From: Nitrosomonas sp.
GTDB taxonomy: Bacteria; Pseudomonadota; Gammaproteobacteria; Burkholderiales; Nitrosomonadaceae
NCBI RefSeq assembly: GCF_022842015.1
Contig: NZ_JALHQJ010000013.1
Coordinates: forward strand, 1-47,820
Direction of reading: 5' to 3'
Length of the DNA stretch: 47,820 nucleotides
The notes under the pieces were generated by a model that worked only from the letters and a program-made list of their open reading frames with translations, was not told the origin of the DNA and searched no databases. Position numbers and translations under genes: made by a program. Positions 1 through 6,893 of this stretch are shown one piece after another (the first letter of the stretch is position 1; each line of letters starts with the position of its first letter).

Positions 1-173
1 GCGTACATATGGTTTTCGTAAGAGGCGCTACTAGGCTCCACCGTCGCATAAACATGACCGTTCTTAGCCACAGTGAACTGATAAAAAGGACCTGCAGCTG
101 AAGCCGTAAACGAGACAAATAAAGATGCGCACAACAAAACTAAAACAGAAAAAACTGAAAATAATGATTTCAT
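1..173 (-). CDS. exported protein of unknown function, C-terminus outside window
   Basis: The reading frame starts at ATG 173-171 and is open to the left window edge (57 codons seen). The first ~27 residues form a clear Sec signal peptide: MKSLF, a hydrophobic core rich in V/L/F, then SFTASAA with probable cleavage after ASA. The mature part begins GPFYQFTVAKNGHVY. An AAGGAG ribosome-binding site lies 7 bases upstream. The start overlaps the stop of the preceding gene as ATGA, so it is probably translationally coupled and belongs to the leftward early prophage operon. I do not recognise the family. It could be a moron-type or lysis-related exported protein. Confidence 0.6.
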   Translation of the reverse strand, partial: MKSLFSVFSVLVLLCASLFVSFTASAAGPFYQFTVAKNGHVYATVEPSSASYENHMY

Positions 174-409
174 TTTGAAACTCCTTTTTGGTTAATAAAC
201 TTAATTACATCTTTCACATACCATTGATGCTTCTTGCTGCATGACAAACCTTTTTGATTCCAGCTTGGCTTTGGTAACAAACCATCCTTGATCAATTGGT
301 TTGTACTGGTTTTAACTGAATAACCGAACAGGCTGGCTATATCCCGATTGTTGAGTGAAGAATCACCGGGTAAACTTTTTAACCAGCCTGGAACGGTTAT
401 ATTTCGCAT
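170..409 (-). CDS. small helix-turn-helix / winged-helix phage protein
   Basis: 79 residues. Residues ~20-45 (NNRDIASLFGYSVKTSTNQL) read as a helix-turn-helix, followed by an LLPKPSW wing-like turn and a C-terminal QWYVKDVIKFI helix. This layout is common in MerR-like or excisionase-like DNA-binding proteins of phages. It follows the lambda P-like gene, with its start at 409 and the P-like stop at 412, and it overlaps the next exported protein by ATGA. Function is unknown; DNA binding is inferred from the pattern only. Confidence 0.55.
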   Translation of the reverse strand: MRNITVPGWLKSLPGDSSLNNRDIASLFGYSVKTSTNQLIKDGLLPKPSWNQKGLSCSKKHQWYVKDVIKFINQKGVSK

Positions 410-411
410 GG

Positions 412-1062
412 TTAAGCTTTTTTTGATTCGTTTGTCTTTATTGAACAGTCAGCCTCATTCACTTCCAGGCTTCCGTTGATTACTTTTTTATTCAATATTT
501 CACGAACTTCTGCCATTCTCTTTGCCGCCTCTTCCCTGGATATGGTTGTCTTTCCAGGAGGAGATATCGAAGTAAGTTTTTTCGGAACTTCATTTGGCAA
601 TTTACCCTCAGAAATTTTCCCCTTAACCTTCTCGTATGCTGATTTCCAGCGACCTTTTATTGACTGATAAGGGTAATTATTCAAATCATTCCCAAGCTCA
701 ACAGCAGCCCAATAAATCAAAGGACTTGACCATTCATCTTTCCCCTCTTTACGCCTGTGCATTTGATCAACAGCTTCACAAAACGCCTGTTCCAGATCGA
801 TTGTTGGTCTACATGCCAGCTTGAATTTGTCGCAATCAGGTAAAAATTCATACTGTGCAGATAATCCTCGTTTAATTTCTTCCGGAGTAAAACCGGCAAG
901 CTCATCAGCCCAAACATTTTTGGCATTCGTAATTCCCTGATCCTGACCATCAGCACCAACACGGCCAAGCGAATACTCAGCAAAAAAACGATTTCCAAAA
1001 CGCCCATGAAATCTTTTGAAAATTTCATCGATCCAGCTGCTTGGCAATGGGTTCATGATCAA
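412..1062 (-). CDS. lambda replication protein P-like (helicase loader)
   Basis: 216 residues. Lambda P-type proteins recruit the host DnaB helicase to the phage origin. The recognisable pattern is an N-terminal WIDEIFKRFHGRFGNRF, a middle VWADELAGFTPEEIKRGL and then LPDCDKFKLACRP, matching the phage replication P family. The C-terminal third is charged and contains EEAAKRMAEVREIL. It follows and overlaps the DUF1376 gene, in the O-P position of lambdoid phages. Start choice: GGAG stands 6 bases before TTG 1062 but 12 bases before ATG 1056, so the TTG start (two residues longer) is slightly favoured. Confidence 0.65.
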   Translation of the reverse strand: MIMNPLPSSWIDEIFKRFHGRFGNRFFAEYSLGRVGADGQDQGITNAKNVWADELAGFTPEEIKRGLSAQYEFLPDCDKFKLACRPTIDLEQAFCEAVDQMHRRKEGKDEWSSPLIYWAAVELGNDLNNYPYQSIKGRWKSAYEKVKGKISEGKLPNEVPKKLTSISPPGKTTISREEAAKRMAEVREILNKKVINGSLEVNEADCSIKTNESKKA

Positions 1063-1843
1063 TTACTTCTCCGTTGATACATTTTTCTTGTTTATTTTCG
1101 TTTTCAAAAAAAGATCTGGCTGCTACTGATGCCAGCTGCTGCCTGTTTTGATAAGCAGGTGGGGCTTGTGCTTTGTGATACCACTCTGCTTTGAATCCTT
1201 GCCAGCCGTTTTTGCAGCATTCAATCAATGCGATTTCCAGGGAAACACCTGCTTTGTTTGCTTCGGATCTAAGACCGGCTACCGCTGAGTCTGTAATAGG
1301 GGCTTTCTTTTGTTTTCTAAGAATCGAAAAGTCTTTTATGACCTGATCATCCACGTCGTGAAGTAATTTTTTTAACTCATGATCAATTTCTTTTTTTATT
1401 ATTTTTTCTTTTATGTTTTTAATAGGTTTATTGGTTAATGAGTTAATGCGTTCAGGTTCGGTTTGGTTATTACTTGGGTTTCCTAAAATAACCTGCTGGG
1501 TTTTCTCTGGCTCTGGTATTGACTTTGGACGCCCACCTTTCTTTCCATTGTTTCTGGAAGTGTTGGCTTTTCTTTGGTATTCAATGATCTCTTGGTCGCA
1601 TCTTTTATGTATCCAACCATCATTTGTGAGAGAAAAGAACTCATTTAGTATGATTTCAACCGCATTTTGCTCGTCTTGGGTTCTTGCAGATAACCTACGA
1701 AAAACCTGCTGGGTTTCTTTGGGTATTGGTGACTCTGATAAGTAATACATATCCATTAATTGACGATAAACACCATGCTCCAAAAGTGATAAATGAACAG
1801 TATCTCTTCTGTAATCGCCGATGTTATGTTGGTAGTAGTGCAC
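1025..1843 (-). CDS. DUF1376 phage replication-initiation-type protein
   Basis: 272 residues. The N-terminus (YYQHNIGDYRRDTVHLSLLE, then GVYRQLMDMYYLSESPIP) is the DUF1376 signature seen in phage proteins at the place of lambda O. A basic linker NNGKKGGRPKS follows at ~105. The C-terminal region (~165-235: ITDSAVAGLRSEANKAG, CCKNGWQGFKAEWY) resembles the tail common to phage DnaD/O-like proteins. Its GTG start (1843-1841) overlaps the stop TAG of the HNH gene by one base. The 3' end overlaps the P-like gene by 38 bases. Origin binding is inferred from position and family. Confidence 0.7.
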   Translation of the reverse strand: MHYYQHNIGDYRRDTVHLSLLEHGVYRQLMDMYYLSESPIPKETQQVFRRLSARTQDEQNAVEIILNEFFSLTNDGWIHKRCDQEIIEYQRKANTSRNNGKKGGRPKSIPEPEKTQQVILGNPSNNQTEPERINSLTNKPIKNIKEKIIKKEIDHELKKLLHDVDDQVIKDFSILRKQKKAPITDSAVAGLRSEANKAGVSLEIALIECCKNGWQGFKAEWYHKAQAPPAYQNRQQLASVAARSFFENENKQEKCINGEVIDHEPIAKQLDR

Positions 1844-2202
1844 TAGATATCTACCTCAAAATGAAAACCATGATCGTTAGGCAATTTAAGGTTAATACCT
1901 CTTTTTATTAATTCTTCGGATTGCCTCATAGAAACAACTCCACCAATTCCGGCTCTGTACATACGCATTAAGTATCTGAACTCTTCAATGCTCTTTGTGC
2001 CTTTACGAGAATTGCATTGTTTGCACGCAGTCCTTAAATTGTCTGCTTGGCTTGGTCCGAAAGTTGATTTTGAAACAATATGATCAACTGTTAAGTTAAT
2101 AGCGCCATCCCTGCCATAACTCAGTCCACAGTATTGACATGTGTATTTATCACGTTCGTATACTGAGTATCTAATTGCTACCTTAACCGGGCATGCACTC
2201 AT
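1843..2202 (-). CDS. HNH endonuclease
   Basis: 119 residues. It contains a complete HNH module: CQYCG (~23-27), then VDHIVSKSTFG with the catalytic His, DNLRTACKQCNSRKG with the Asn and the second Cys pair. The two CxxC pairs should bind zinc. HNH proteins of this size are frequent in phage replication modules, where they act as nickases or as homing-like nucleases. It lies between the CII-like regulator and the replication genes, with a start 3 bases after the preceding small ORF. Confidence 0.85.
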   Translation of the reverse strand: MSACPVKVAIRYSVYERDKYTCQYCGLSYGRDGAINLTVDHIVSKSTFGPSQADNLRTACKQCNSRKGTKSIEEFRYLMRMYRAGIGGVVSMRQSEELIKRGINLKLPNDHGFHFEVDI

Positions 2203-2205
2203 TAA

Positions 2206-2382
2206 CTAACCCCAAAAAAATCGCGAACCTGAATTACCAGGCTCACGGATTGAGTTATAAGCACCATTATCAAAATTGCCCACCAGAAGTATTGATGCGA
2301 CCATCAGGCTACGCGGGGGATTACGCGCTGGCCGCTGCTGTGTGCACCCTACAAGGAAGAAAGGTAGAATTGTTGTTCTCAT
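2206..2382 (-). CDS. small ORF coupled to the CII-like gene
   Basis: 58 residues, starting MRTTILPFFLVGC. The start ATG (2382-2380) overlaps the stop TGA (2381-2379) of the CII-like gene as ATGA, and its stop is 3 bases before the HNH start. The same frame is open further upstream (to 2433), but the ATGA start is the more natural one. The protein is rich in R, P, G and N and ends NSGSRFFWG. I do not recognise a domain. The overlap architecture is the main support. It may equally be a chance frame. Confidence 0.4.
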   Translation of the reverse strand: MRTTILPFFLVGCTQQRPARNPPRSLMVASILLVGNFDNGAYNSIREPGNSGSRFFWG

Positions 2383-2852
2383 TTTCTGATCGACCGAAGT
2401 GTTTTTCTTTCTTCGGTTACGGCCATGTAGCACTCTAGTCGGCTCATGGCTTCTGCTGCAGCTACTACAAACTTTGTGTAATCACTTTTGATTGACCGTA
2501 ACTCATCCCAGTTGATAGAGCCGTGCTCGAGTGCCTTGCTGACTGATCTAGCCCAGTCACCCTGTTTGGCCTGAACATCAAGAAACAGGTCCAGAATTTC
2601 CTTATCGGATAAGCCTTCGTAATTGGGTTTCTTGATGCACATTAATCCGCGTTCTTCAGCGAAATACTGCGCAATTTCATCCGTGTCAGCGATGGTTGCT
2701 ATCAGATCAAGTTCATGCGCATAGACATGATGCGTGTCTATGTTTGGATTGACCTTATTCTTGAATGTGTTTGTATTGATTCCAAGATCTTCGCTAAGAG
2801 CTGTTATTCCATATTTCTTGGCAATCCGGAAAATAAGATTGTTAATGCTCAT
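2379..2852 (-). CDS. phage regulatory protein, CII/CP76 family
   Basis: 157 residues. The N-terminal half (IAKKYGITALSEDLGINTNT, FKNKVNPNIDTHHVYAHELDLI) is the helix-turn-helix of the phage CP76/CII-type family (Pfam Phage_CP76). The C-terminal half has a helical segment DLFLDVQAKQGDWARSVSKAL that probably oligomerises. In lambdoid and P2-like phages such proteins activate lysogeny promoters. It is the second gene leftward from PR, the position of lambda cII. Confidence 0.75.
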   Translation of the reverse strand: MSINNLIFRIAKKYGITALSEDLGINTNTFKNKVNPNIDTHHVYAHELDLIATIADTDEIAQYFAEERGLMCIKKPNYEGLSDKEILDLFLDVQAKQGDWARSVSKALEHGSINWDELRSIKSDYTKFVVAAAEAMSRLECYMAVTEERKTLRSIRK

Positions 2853-2921
2853 ATGGTCGATTTCCCCTACTTTGGCCGTGGTATTTATTAAAAATACCCC
2901 TCATAATCAGATTATGAAAAA

Positions 2922-3191
2922 TCATGCGGTTTTCCTGGAATTGTTACGAAGTACACGCTTAGTGCCGCGCAAGTATGACCAGTCGATTTCATTGTTAAGG
3001 TCCTCACATATAACCTGCGCTTTAACTAGCTTCTCTATTTCCACGCAACGCTTAGGAGGTACGGGTCTTCCTTCCGACAGCCATTCGCTGACGGTGGGGG
3101 GTTTAACTCCGAGTAAACGGGCTAATGCACTTTTTCCGCCAACGATTGAGCATGCTTTTAATAGGTGTGGGTTTTGTTTTATATTGTCCAT
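2922..3191 (-). CDS. Cro-like / YdaS-family DNA-binding protein
   Basis: 89 residues. Residues ~15-50 (IVGGKSALARLLGVKPPTVS, then EWLSEGRPVPPKRCVEIE) are the typical HTH of YdaS/Cro-like proteins. It is the first gene after the leftward promoter and divergent from the CI-like gene, which is the place of cro. The only possible start before the HTH is ATG 3191. It falls about 8 bases after the -10 box, where transcription should begin, and has no ribosome-binding site, so the messenger may be leaderless. Expected role: early repressor favouring lytic growth. Confidence 0.8.
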   Translation of the reverse strand: MDNIKQNPHLLKACSIVGGKSALARLLGVKPPTVSEWLSEGRPVPPKRCVEIEKLVKAQVICEDLNNEIDWSYLRGTKRVLRNNSRKTA

Positions 3192-3198
3192 ACCGATA

Positions 3199-3227
3199 TT
3201 ATTAGGGCACTCCTAATCTTTTGTCAA
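3199..3227 (-). promoter_or_regulatory. leftward early promoter (PR-like)
   Basis: On the minus strand TTGACA (3227-3222) and TAATAA (3204-3199) are separated by exactly 17 bases. The operator TTAGG-AGTGC-CCTAA fills the spacer and reaches into the -10 box, so a bound repressor would block polymerase. The predicted start of transcription is at about 3192-3191, on or next to the ATG of the Cro-like gene. Confidence 0.75.
3202..3216. promoter_or_regulatory. operator OR1: TTAGG-N5-CCTAA
   Basis: Perfect inverted repeat TTAGGGCACTCCTAA, extended by one pair on each side (A...T). The same half-sites and 5-base spacer recur at 4005-4019 in the other early promoter, which marks it as the binding site of the phage repressor and/or the Cro-like protein. 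Confidence 0.75.
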
Positions 3228-3241
3228 TAGGAATTGCCGAA
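3227..3241. promoter_or_regulatory. probable operator OR2 (8 of 10 half-site bases)
   Basis: ATAGG-AATTG-CCGAA differs from TTAGG-N5-CCTAA at two bases. Its start is 25 bases from OR1, the same spacing as the two sites at the rightward promoter. A still weaker match, TTAGG-CTATG-CTTAC, lies at 3261-3275 over the start codon of the CI-like gene and could be a third site. Confidence 0.5.
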
Positions 3242-3267
3242 ACATGATTTTAATATAGTATTAGGCT

Positions 3268-3714
3268 ATGCTTACAGGTAAAGAACTAGGGGTTGCTATA
3301 AAGGAGGCGATTGATCTAAAAATCGCTTCGGGGGCTGTCGCATCAAAAAAAGAAATCGCGGATTACTTCGGAATGCGGCCACCTTCCTTGCATGACTGGA
3401 TCAACAAGGGAACGATATCGAAAGACAAGCTTCCCAAACTTTGGGCTTATTTCTCGGACGTGGTTGGACCGGAACATTGGGGGTTGAGTGAAAACCCTTC
3501 ATTTCCGTACCCTCAGCAAGTTCAAGAGGAGGTTGAATTGCTGGAAATCCTAGGACTGGATAAGAGCGATATTGACCTTGATTTTATAGAGTTTATAAGA
3601 CTTTATAAAAGATCTGGGAGAGAAAGCAAAGAGGAAGCCAAAAGGATACTTAATAAGAAAGCTGCTCCAAGAAGAAAAAGGGAGGGAGAAGGGAAAAAAG
3701 ATCCTGTCGATTAG
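3268..3714 (+). CDS. CI-like phage repressor lacking a peptidase domain
   Basis: 148 residues. The N-terminus (LTGKELGVAIKEAIDLKIAS, KKEIADYFGMRPPSLHDWIN, KGTISKDKLPKLWAYFSDVV, then GPEHWGL) matches the DNA-binding domain of CI-like repressors of beta/gammaproteobacterial lambdoid phages. Those proteins normally continue into an S24/LexA-like self-cleaving domain of ~110 residues. Here the rest is only an acidic helical stretch (ILGLDKSDIDLDFIEFIRLY) and a basic tail (NKKAAPRRKREGEGKK). No catalytic Ser/Lys pattern is visible, so RecA-triggered self-cleavage is not expected. There is no ribosome-binding site before ATG 3268, so the transcript may be leaderless as for lambda cI. Confidence 0.7.
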   Translation: MLTGKELGVAIKEAIDLKIASGAVASKKEIADYFGMRPPSLHDWINKGTISKDKLPKLWAYFSDVVGPEHWGLSENPSFPYPQQVQEEVELLEILGLDKSDIDLDFIEFIRLYKRSGRESKEEAKRILNKKAAPRRKREGEGKKDPVD

Positions 3715-3874
3715 TAGTTGGTGTGAAGATATCCGCTGTCGTTGTAAATAATAAACAATGTAGAGCGCCAGATAACAAAGGTTAAGAAAAAATAATTGCT
3801 GCTTGATGGGGTTAGATTTAACCAGTTATTCAGCACGAAAGAAACAAGATTAAACTTCACTTCCTTACAAGTAA

Positions 3875-3895
3875 ACCCGCTTAGGCGGGTTTTTT
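3875..3895 (+). terminator. rho-independent terminator after the repressor gene
   Basis: Perfect 6-base stem ACCCGC / GCGGGT with a TTAG loop, followed by a run of six T. It separates the repressor transcript from the rightward early operon. Confidence 0.85.
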
Positions 3896-3979
3896 ATTGC
3901 CTGTAACACTCCGGTTTTTCTAGTCGCTCCAAACTTATTTTGTACTGCCTATCAAGTCCAGAAAAATAAATATAAGATT

Positions 3980-3994
3980 TTAGGGATTACCTAT
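3980..3994. promoter_or_regulatory. operator OL2 (9 of 10 half-site bases)
   Basis: TTAGG-GATTA-CCTAT lies 25 bases upstream of OL1 and ends at the first base of the -35 box. It is the second site of the rightward control region. Confidence 0.6.
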
Positions 3995-4004
3995 TGACAA
4001 TAGG
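3990..4004. repeat. 15-base palindrome spanning the -35 box
   Basis: CCTATTGACAATAGG is a perfect palindrome around a central A and contains TTGACA. The leftward promoter keeps the half CCTATTGACA but not the other half, so this may be chance or an extra protein site. Confidence 0.45.
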
Positions 4005-4022
4005 TTAGGTGTATCCTAATAT
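3994..4022 (+). promoter_or_regulatory. rightward early promoter (PL-like)
   Basis: TTGACA (3994-3999) and TAATAT (4017-4022) with a 17-base spacer. The operator TTAGG-TGTAT-CCTAA sits in the spacer and overlaps the -10 box, exactly as in the leftward promoter. It should drive the recombination operon beginning at 4092. Confidence 0.75.
4005..4019. promoter_or_regulatory. operator OL1: TTAGG-N5-CCTAA
   Basis: Perfect half-sites TTAGG and CCTAA around TGTAT, identical in design to the site at 3202-3216. Confidence 0.75.
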
Positions 4023-4091
4023 GTTTTACATCAACTACCATAAATCGTAAGCGTAGGTTAGTTGAGACCTCTAAACCAATGGAGTCGGATT

Positions 4092-4274
4092 ATGAAAAGC
4101 AGAGACTGGAAGTTTTATGAAGAACCGGAGGGAGCTCATGTTTTACGGATTTCAACTTTTTTGCTTTGCGCACTTATTTTTGTGGCGGTGGCTTACACAA
4201 GCACCTCTGATATTAAGCAGTGCATGGAAGAAGAACAGAGCGTTTATCTTTGCGGAATGGGTAATAACCGATGA
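4092..4274 (+). CDS. small single-span membrane protein of phage early operon
   Basis: 60 residues from ATG 4092, with GGAG 7 bases upstream. An in-frame ATG at 4062 has no such site. After a charged N-terminus (MKSRDWKFYEEPEGAHVLR) there is one hydrophobic segment (~20-36: ISTFLLCALIFVAVAY), then a tail with two cysteines. It is the first gene after the PL-like promoter. The stop overlaps the next start (ATGA). Function unknown; first-position membrane proteins in phage early operons are often exclusion or host-takeover factors. Confidence 0.6.
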   Translation: MKSRDWKFYEEPEGAHVLRISTFLLCALIFVAVAYTSTSDIKQCMEEEQSVYLCGMGNNR

Positions 4275-4414
4275 GATATCGAATAACAATCCCCGGCTAT
4301 TGCAGTTTCACACCTAAACGAACATTTGTTTGTTATTGGGAAGCCTGGAACTACACGCAAGCATTGCTTGGCGAAAAATTCACGGAAGAAGTAAAAATAA
4401 GGGTGACGATATGA
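4271..4414 (+). CDS. 47-residue ORF coupled at both ends
   Basis: The frame begins MRYRITIPGYCSFTPKR and ends EEVKIRVTI. Its ATG overlaps the stop of the upstream gene and its TGA overlaps the start of the downstream gene, ATGA in both cases, which is strong support for a real gene. The composition is basic and aromatic (CYWEAWNY). I do not recognise a family. Confidence 0.6.
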   Translation: MRYRITIPGYCSFTPKRTFVCYWEAWNYTQALLGEKFTEEVKIRVTI

Positions 4415-4863
4415 ACGCGCAAATTCAACAACATAGTCCAACAAGTTTCATCAACAAAATATTTCTGACGATGGCAGAAAAGTTTGGAATGTCCGAAACG
4501 AACCCGATTTGGTTTTGCGATTCCGAGCTGAAACAAGCGGTTCGTGAACATCTGAGCGAAGCGGTACAAATAAATTCAGAACCAGTAAATCCTTGTTCGC
4601 AGCAGCAGGAAGTAATAAATATCCTGCGAGATTGGGTTTTTGAGAGAGATGGTAAGCCTTTCTGCATGAACGATATTTTCAACGATCCGGAGTTAAGCGG
4701 AAGGTTTGAGAGAAATATCAGAACAATGTGTTATATCGACAGCGCCTTGTTGGTTCTTAGATGTTCTTTTAATCACGATGAGGATGCAAGCGTTACTTTT
4801 GCTGAACTCAAATACACGCCGCCGAAAATCAAGCGCGTGAAACGTGAAGAGCTTTTTTCTTGA
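4411..4863 (+). CDS. phage early protein of unknown function
   Basis: 150 residues from ATG 4411, chosen because it overlaps the previous stop as ATGA; the frame itself is open further upstream to 4330. There is an alpha-helical N-terminus (SFINKIFLTMAEKFGMS) and a middle part with three cysteines. The C-terminus is basic (TPPKIKRVKREELFS). It sits directly before the exonuclease, where phages often keep host-nuclease inhibitors or single-strand-binding accessory proteins. No domain recognised. Confidence 0.6.
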   Translation: MNAQIQQHSPTSFINKIFLTMAEKFGMSETNPIWFCDSELKQAVREHLSEAVQINSEPVNPCSQQQEVINILRDWVFERDGKPFCMNDIFNDPELSGRFERNIRTMCYIDSALLVLRCSFNHDEDASVTFAELKYTPPKIKRVKREELFS

Positions 4864-4870
4864 GGTAAAA

Positions 4871-5686
4871 ATGGAAGCACATACATCATTAAAAATAAGG
4901 GCCAGTTCGTGGGCTGGTTTGTTTGATTGCGCCTACAGATGGGAGGGCATCCATTTGTTAAACATGAAAAACACAGTCGGGTTGCGTGCGGCGCTTGGCA
5001 CCGCAATCCATGCCGGATCAGCGGTGTTTGATCAAGCAAGATTAAGCGGCGATACAGTAACAGCAAACGATGCTGCAGGTGTCCTGGTTGACAAGTTGCG
5101 TGATCCTGAGAATGAGTTTGATCCAATGAAGGACGACATAACAATGCAGGAAGCGGAAAACGTTGGAATTTCTCTGCTTACAAAATACTGCAATGAGTTC
5201 TCACCGCAGCATGACTTTATCGCCGTGGAAATGGAAACAAAGCCAATGGATATCGATTGCGGAAACGGAATAGTGATAAGGCTCACCGGAACCATGGACC
5301 GGGCAAGAATCAACAAATCATCCAATGGAATCGGTATTTCTGACTTAAAAAGCGGGGCAAGCTCGGTCCAGAAAGGGATTGCTGTAACTAAAGGGCATGG
5401 CGCGCAAATTGGAACGTATGAACTTTTGTACGAACACACAACGGGAGAACAAATCACCGCAGACGCTGAGGTTATCGGATTAAAAACAAAAGGAAAGCCT
5501 GAGATAGCCACAGGAACCATAAGCAATGCAAAGAGAATCATGGTTGGTGATCAAGATAACCCAGGATTAATTGAATTCGCTGCGGATATGTTCAGAACAG
5601 GACGGTTTTATCCAAATCCTAAATCAATGTTATGTGGGGAAAAATACTGCCCACGTTACAAATCATGCACATTTAAGGGAGATTAA
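4871..5686 (+). CDS. RecB/Cas4-like PD-(D/E)XK exonuclease with Fe-S cysteines
   Basis: 271 residues from ATG 4871, with GAGG just upstream; the longer start at 4844 lies inside the previous gene. Motifs in order: an N-terminal Cys in LFDCAYRW (~20), GTAIHAG (~50), the metal-binding Asp in LTGTMDRA (~145), DLKSG (~167) as the D-x-K pair, and Q-x-x-TYELLY (~190). At the C-terminus CGEKYCPRYKSC supplies three cysteines. With the N-terminal Cys these match the 4Fe-4S arrangement of AddB/Cas4-type nucleases. Expected role: resecting DNA ends for the RecT-like partner encoded 2 bases downstream. Confidence 0.75.
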   Translation: MEAHTSLKIRASSWAGLFDCAYRWEGIHLLNMKNTVGLRAALGTAIHAGSAVFDQARLSGDTVTANDAAGVLVDKLRDPENEFDPMKDDITMQEAENVGISLLTKYCNEFSPQHDFIAVEMETKPMDIDCGNGIVIRLTGTMDRARINKSSNGIGISDLKSGASSVQKGIAVTKGHGAQIGTYELLYEHTTGEQITADAEVIGLKTKGKPEIATGTISNAKRIMVGDQDNPGLIEFAADMFRTGRFYPNPKSMLCGEKYCPRYKSCTFKGD

Positions 5687-5688
5687 AA

Positions 5689-6678
5689 ATGAATCAAACA
5701 GCGACATTAAGAGAATTAAAGAATCCTCAATCGAACGAGTCACGGTTACCCGAGATAACGCCGGGTTTTGGATCACTTCAATCATTCGAGTTGATGCAAA
5801 GAGCGGCAAAGTTGCTTATCACAAGCACATTAGTACCAGCTGCTTACCGCGCAAACGACGAGAAAAAAGGCCCCAATCCTAATGCTCTAGCAAATTGCGT
5901 TGTAGCTCTGAATATGTCTCAACGGATGGGTGCTGATCCTCTGATGGTAATGCAAAACCTCTATGTTGTAGAGGGTAGACCAAGCTGGTCGTCGCAATGG
6001 ATTATCGCCGCCGTCAATGGCTGCGGAAGATTTTCGCCGCTACGTTTCGAGATAAAAGACTTGGGCGAAAAGAGCGTTGAATATACCGCTACATATTGGG
6101 AAGGCAGGGAAAAGAAAACAAAAATCCTGACAGAAAAGATCAGAGACAAGGTTTGTATTGCCTGGGCAAAAGAGAAAGAAACTGGAGAAAGAATTGAATC
6201 CCCACCGGTATCCATTGAAATGGCTGTGAAAGAAGGCTGGTACAGCAAAAACGGCAGCAAATGGAAAACGATGGACGAAGTTATGCTCAGATACCGCACA
6301 GCCAGTTTCTTCGGAAAGCTGTACGCGCCAGAATTGCTTATGGGATTGCAATCCGTGGAAGAAATGCAGGATTCAAGAGTGATAGATGCGTCACCGGACG
6401 GATATGGCGGTTATTCGGTAGATATTGATGCGCTAAAAACATCAGGCAAAGAATCGCAAGAGAAAGAAATCAATGCTGATATAGACAATGAAACCGGCGA
6501 GATATTAGACAAAGAATCAGAACCTGAACCAGAAAAGGAACCTGAGCCAGAAGCAAAGAGCGAAGAGCCTACACCCGAAGAACAGGCTCGCATCAAGCAG
6601 CAATTAATTGACGAGGCTAATCAGGAAAATCAGCGTCCTAGACAATCGGCCAAAAGAGCCAATTTCAATTTGGAATAG
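5689..6678 (+). CDS. RecT-like single-strand annealing protein
   Basis: 329 residues. The core (ANCVVALNMSQRMGADPLMV, MQNLYVVEGRPSWSSQWIIA, then VMLRYRTASFFGKLYAPELL) resembles the RecT/Bet-type annealing proteins of prophages: a helical start, a beta sheet and a basic helix near ~205. The last ~80 residues form an acidic tail (EPEPEKEPEPEAKSEE) of the type used to dock partner proteins. It directly follows the exonuclease, giving the usual exo/annealase pair. Assignment rests on pattern and neighbourhood. Confidence 0.65.
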   Translation: MNQTATLRELKNPQSNESRLPEITPGFGSLQSFELMQRAAKLLITSTLVPAAYRANDEKKGPNPNALANCVVALNMSQRMGADPLMVMQNLYVVEGRPSWSSQWIIAAVNGCGRFSPLRFEIKDLGEKSVEYTATYWEGREKKTKILTEKIRDKVCIAWAKEKETGERIESPPVSIEMAVKEGWYSKNGSKWKTMDEVMLRYRTASFFGKLYAPELLMGLQSVEEMQDSRVIDASPDGYGGYSVDIDALKTSGKESQEKEINADIDNETGEILDKESEPEPEKEPEPEAKSEEPTPEEQARIKQQLIDEANQENQRPRQSAKRANFNLE

Positions 6679-6698
6679 GTAATGGGGAGATGTCGATC

Positions 6699-6893
6699 GT
6701 GAGCCAAATACAAGACATTTACGAAGATGACGAGTTTGATGGTTTGCTCGAAGATGCTCGCATGAATGCGGCCAATGATTGGGAAGAAAATTTCGTATCA
6801 GATTTAAGCAGCAAATACGCTGAATTTGGTCGACGCATGTTTCTTTCAGAACCACAGCAATGCCATCTTGAGAGGATAGCCAGTGATGAGTGA
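6699..6893 (+). CDS. small conserved-looking phage protein
   Basis: About 64 residues (SQIQDIYEDDEFDGLLEDAR, NAANDWEENFVSDLSSKYAE, then FGRRMFLSEPQQCHLERIAS). Start choice: ATG 6690 touches the GGGGAG box with no spacing, whereas GTG 6699 has it 9 bases upstream, so GTG is preferred. The acidic, helical sequence resembles small proteins often found beside phage recombination genes. No function known to me. Confidence 0.55.
   Translation: MSQIQDIYEDDEFDGLLEDARMNAANDWEENFVSDLSSKYAEFGRRMFLSEPQQCHLERIASDE

Larger units (their letters stand above)
3715..4091. other. 377-base gap between repressor gene and rightward operon
   Basis: Apart from the terminator at 3875-3895 and the promoter/operator cluster at 3980-4022, I see no coding signal here. 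The stretch 3715-3870 is AT-rich with no credible frame; it may be a decayed part of the repressor locus. Confidence 0.5.
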
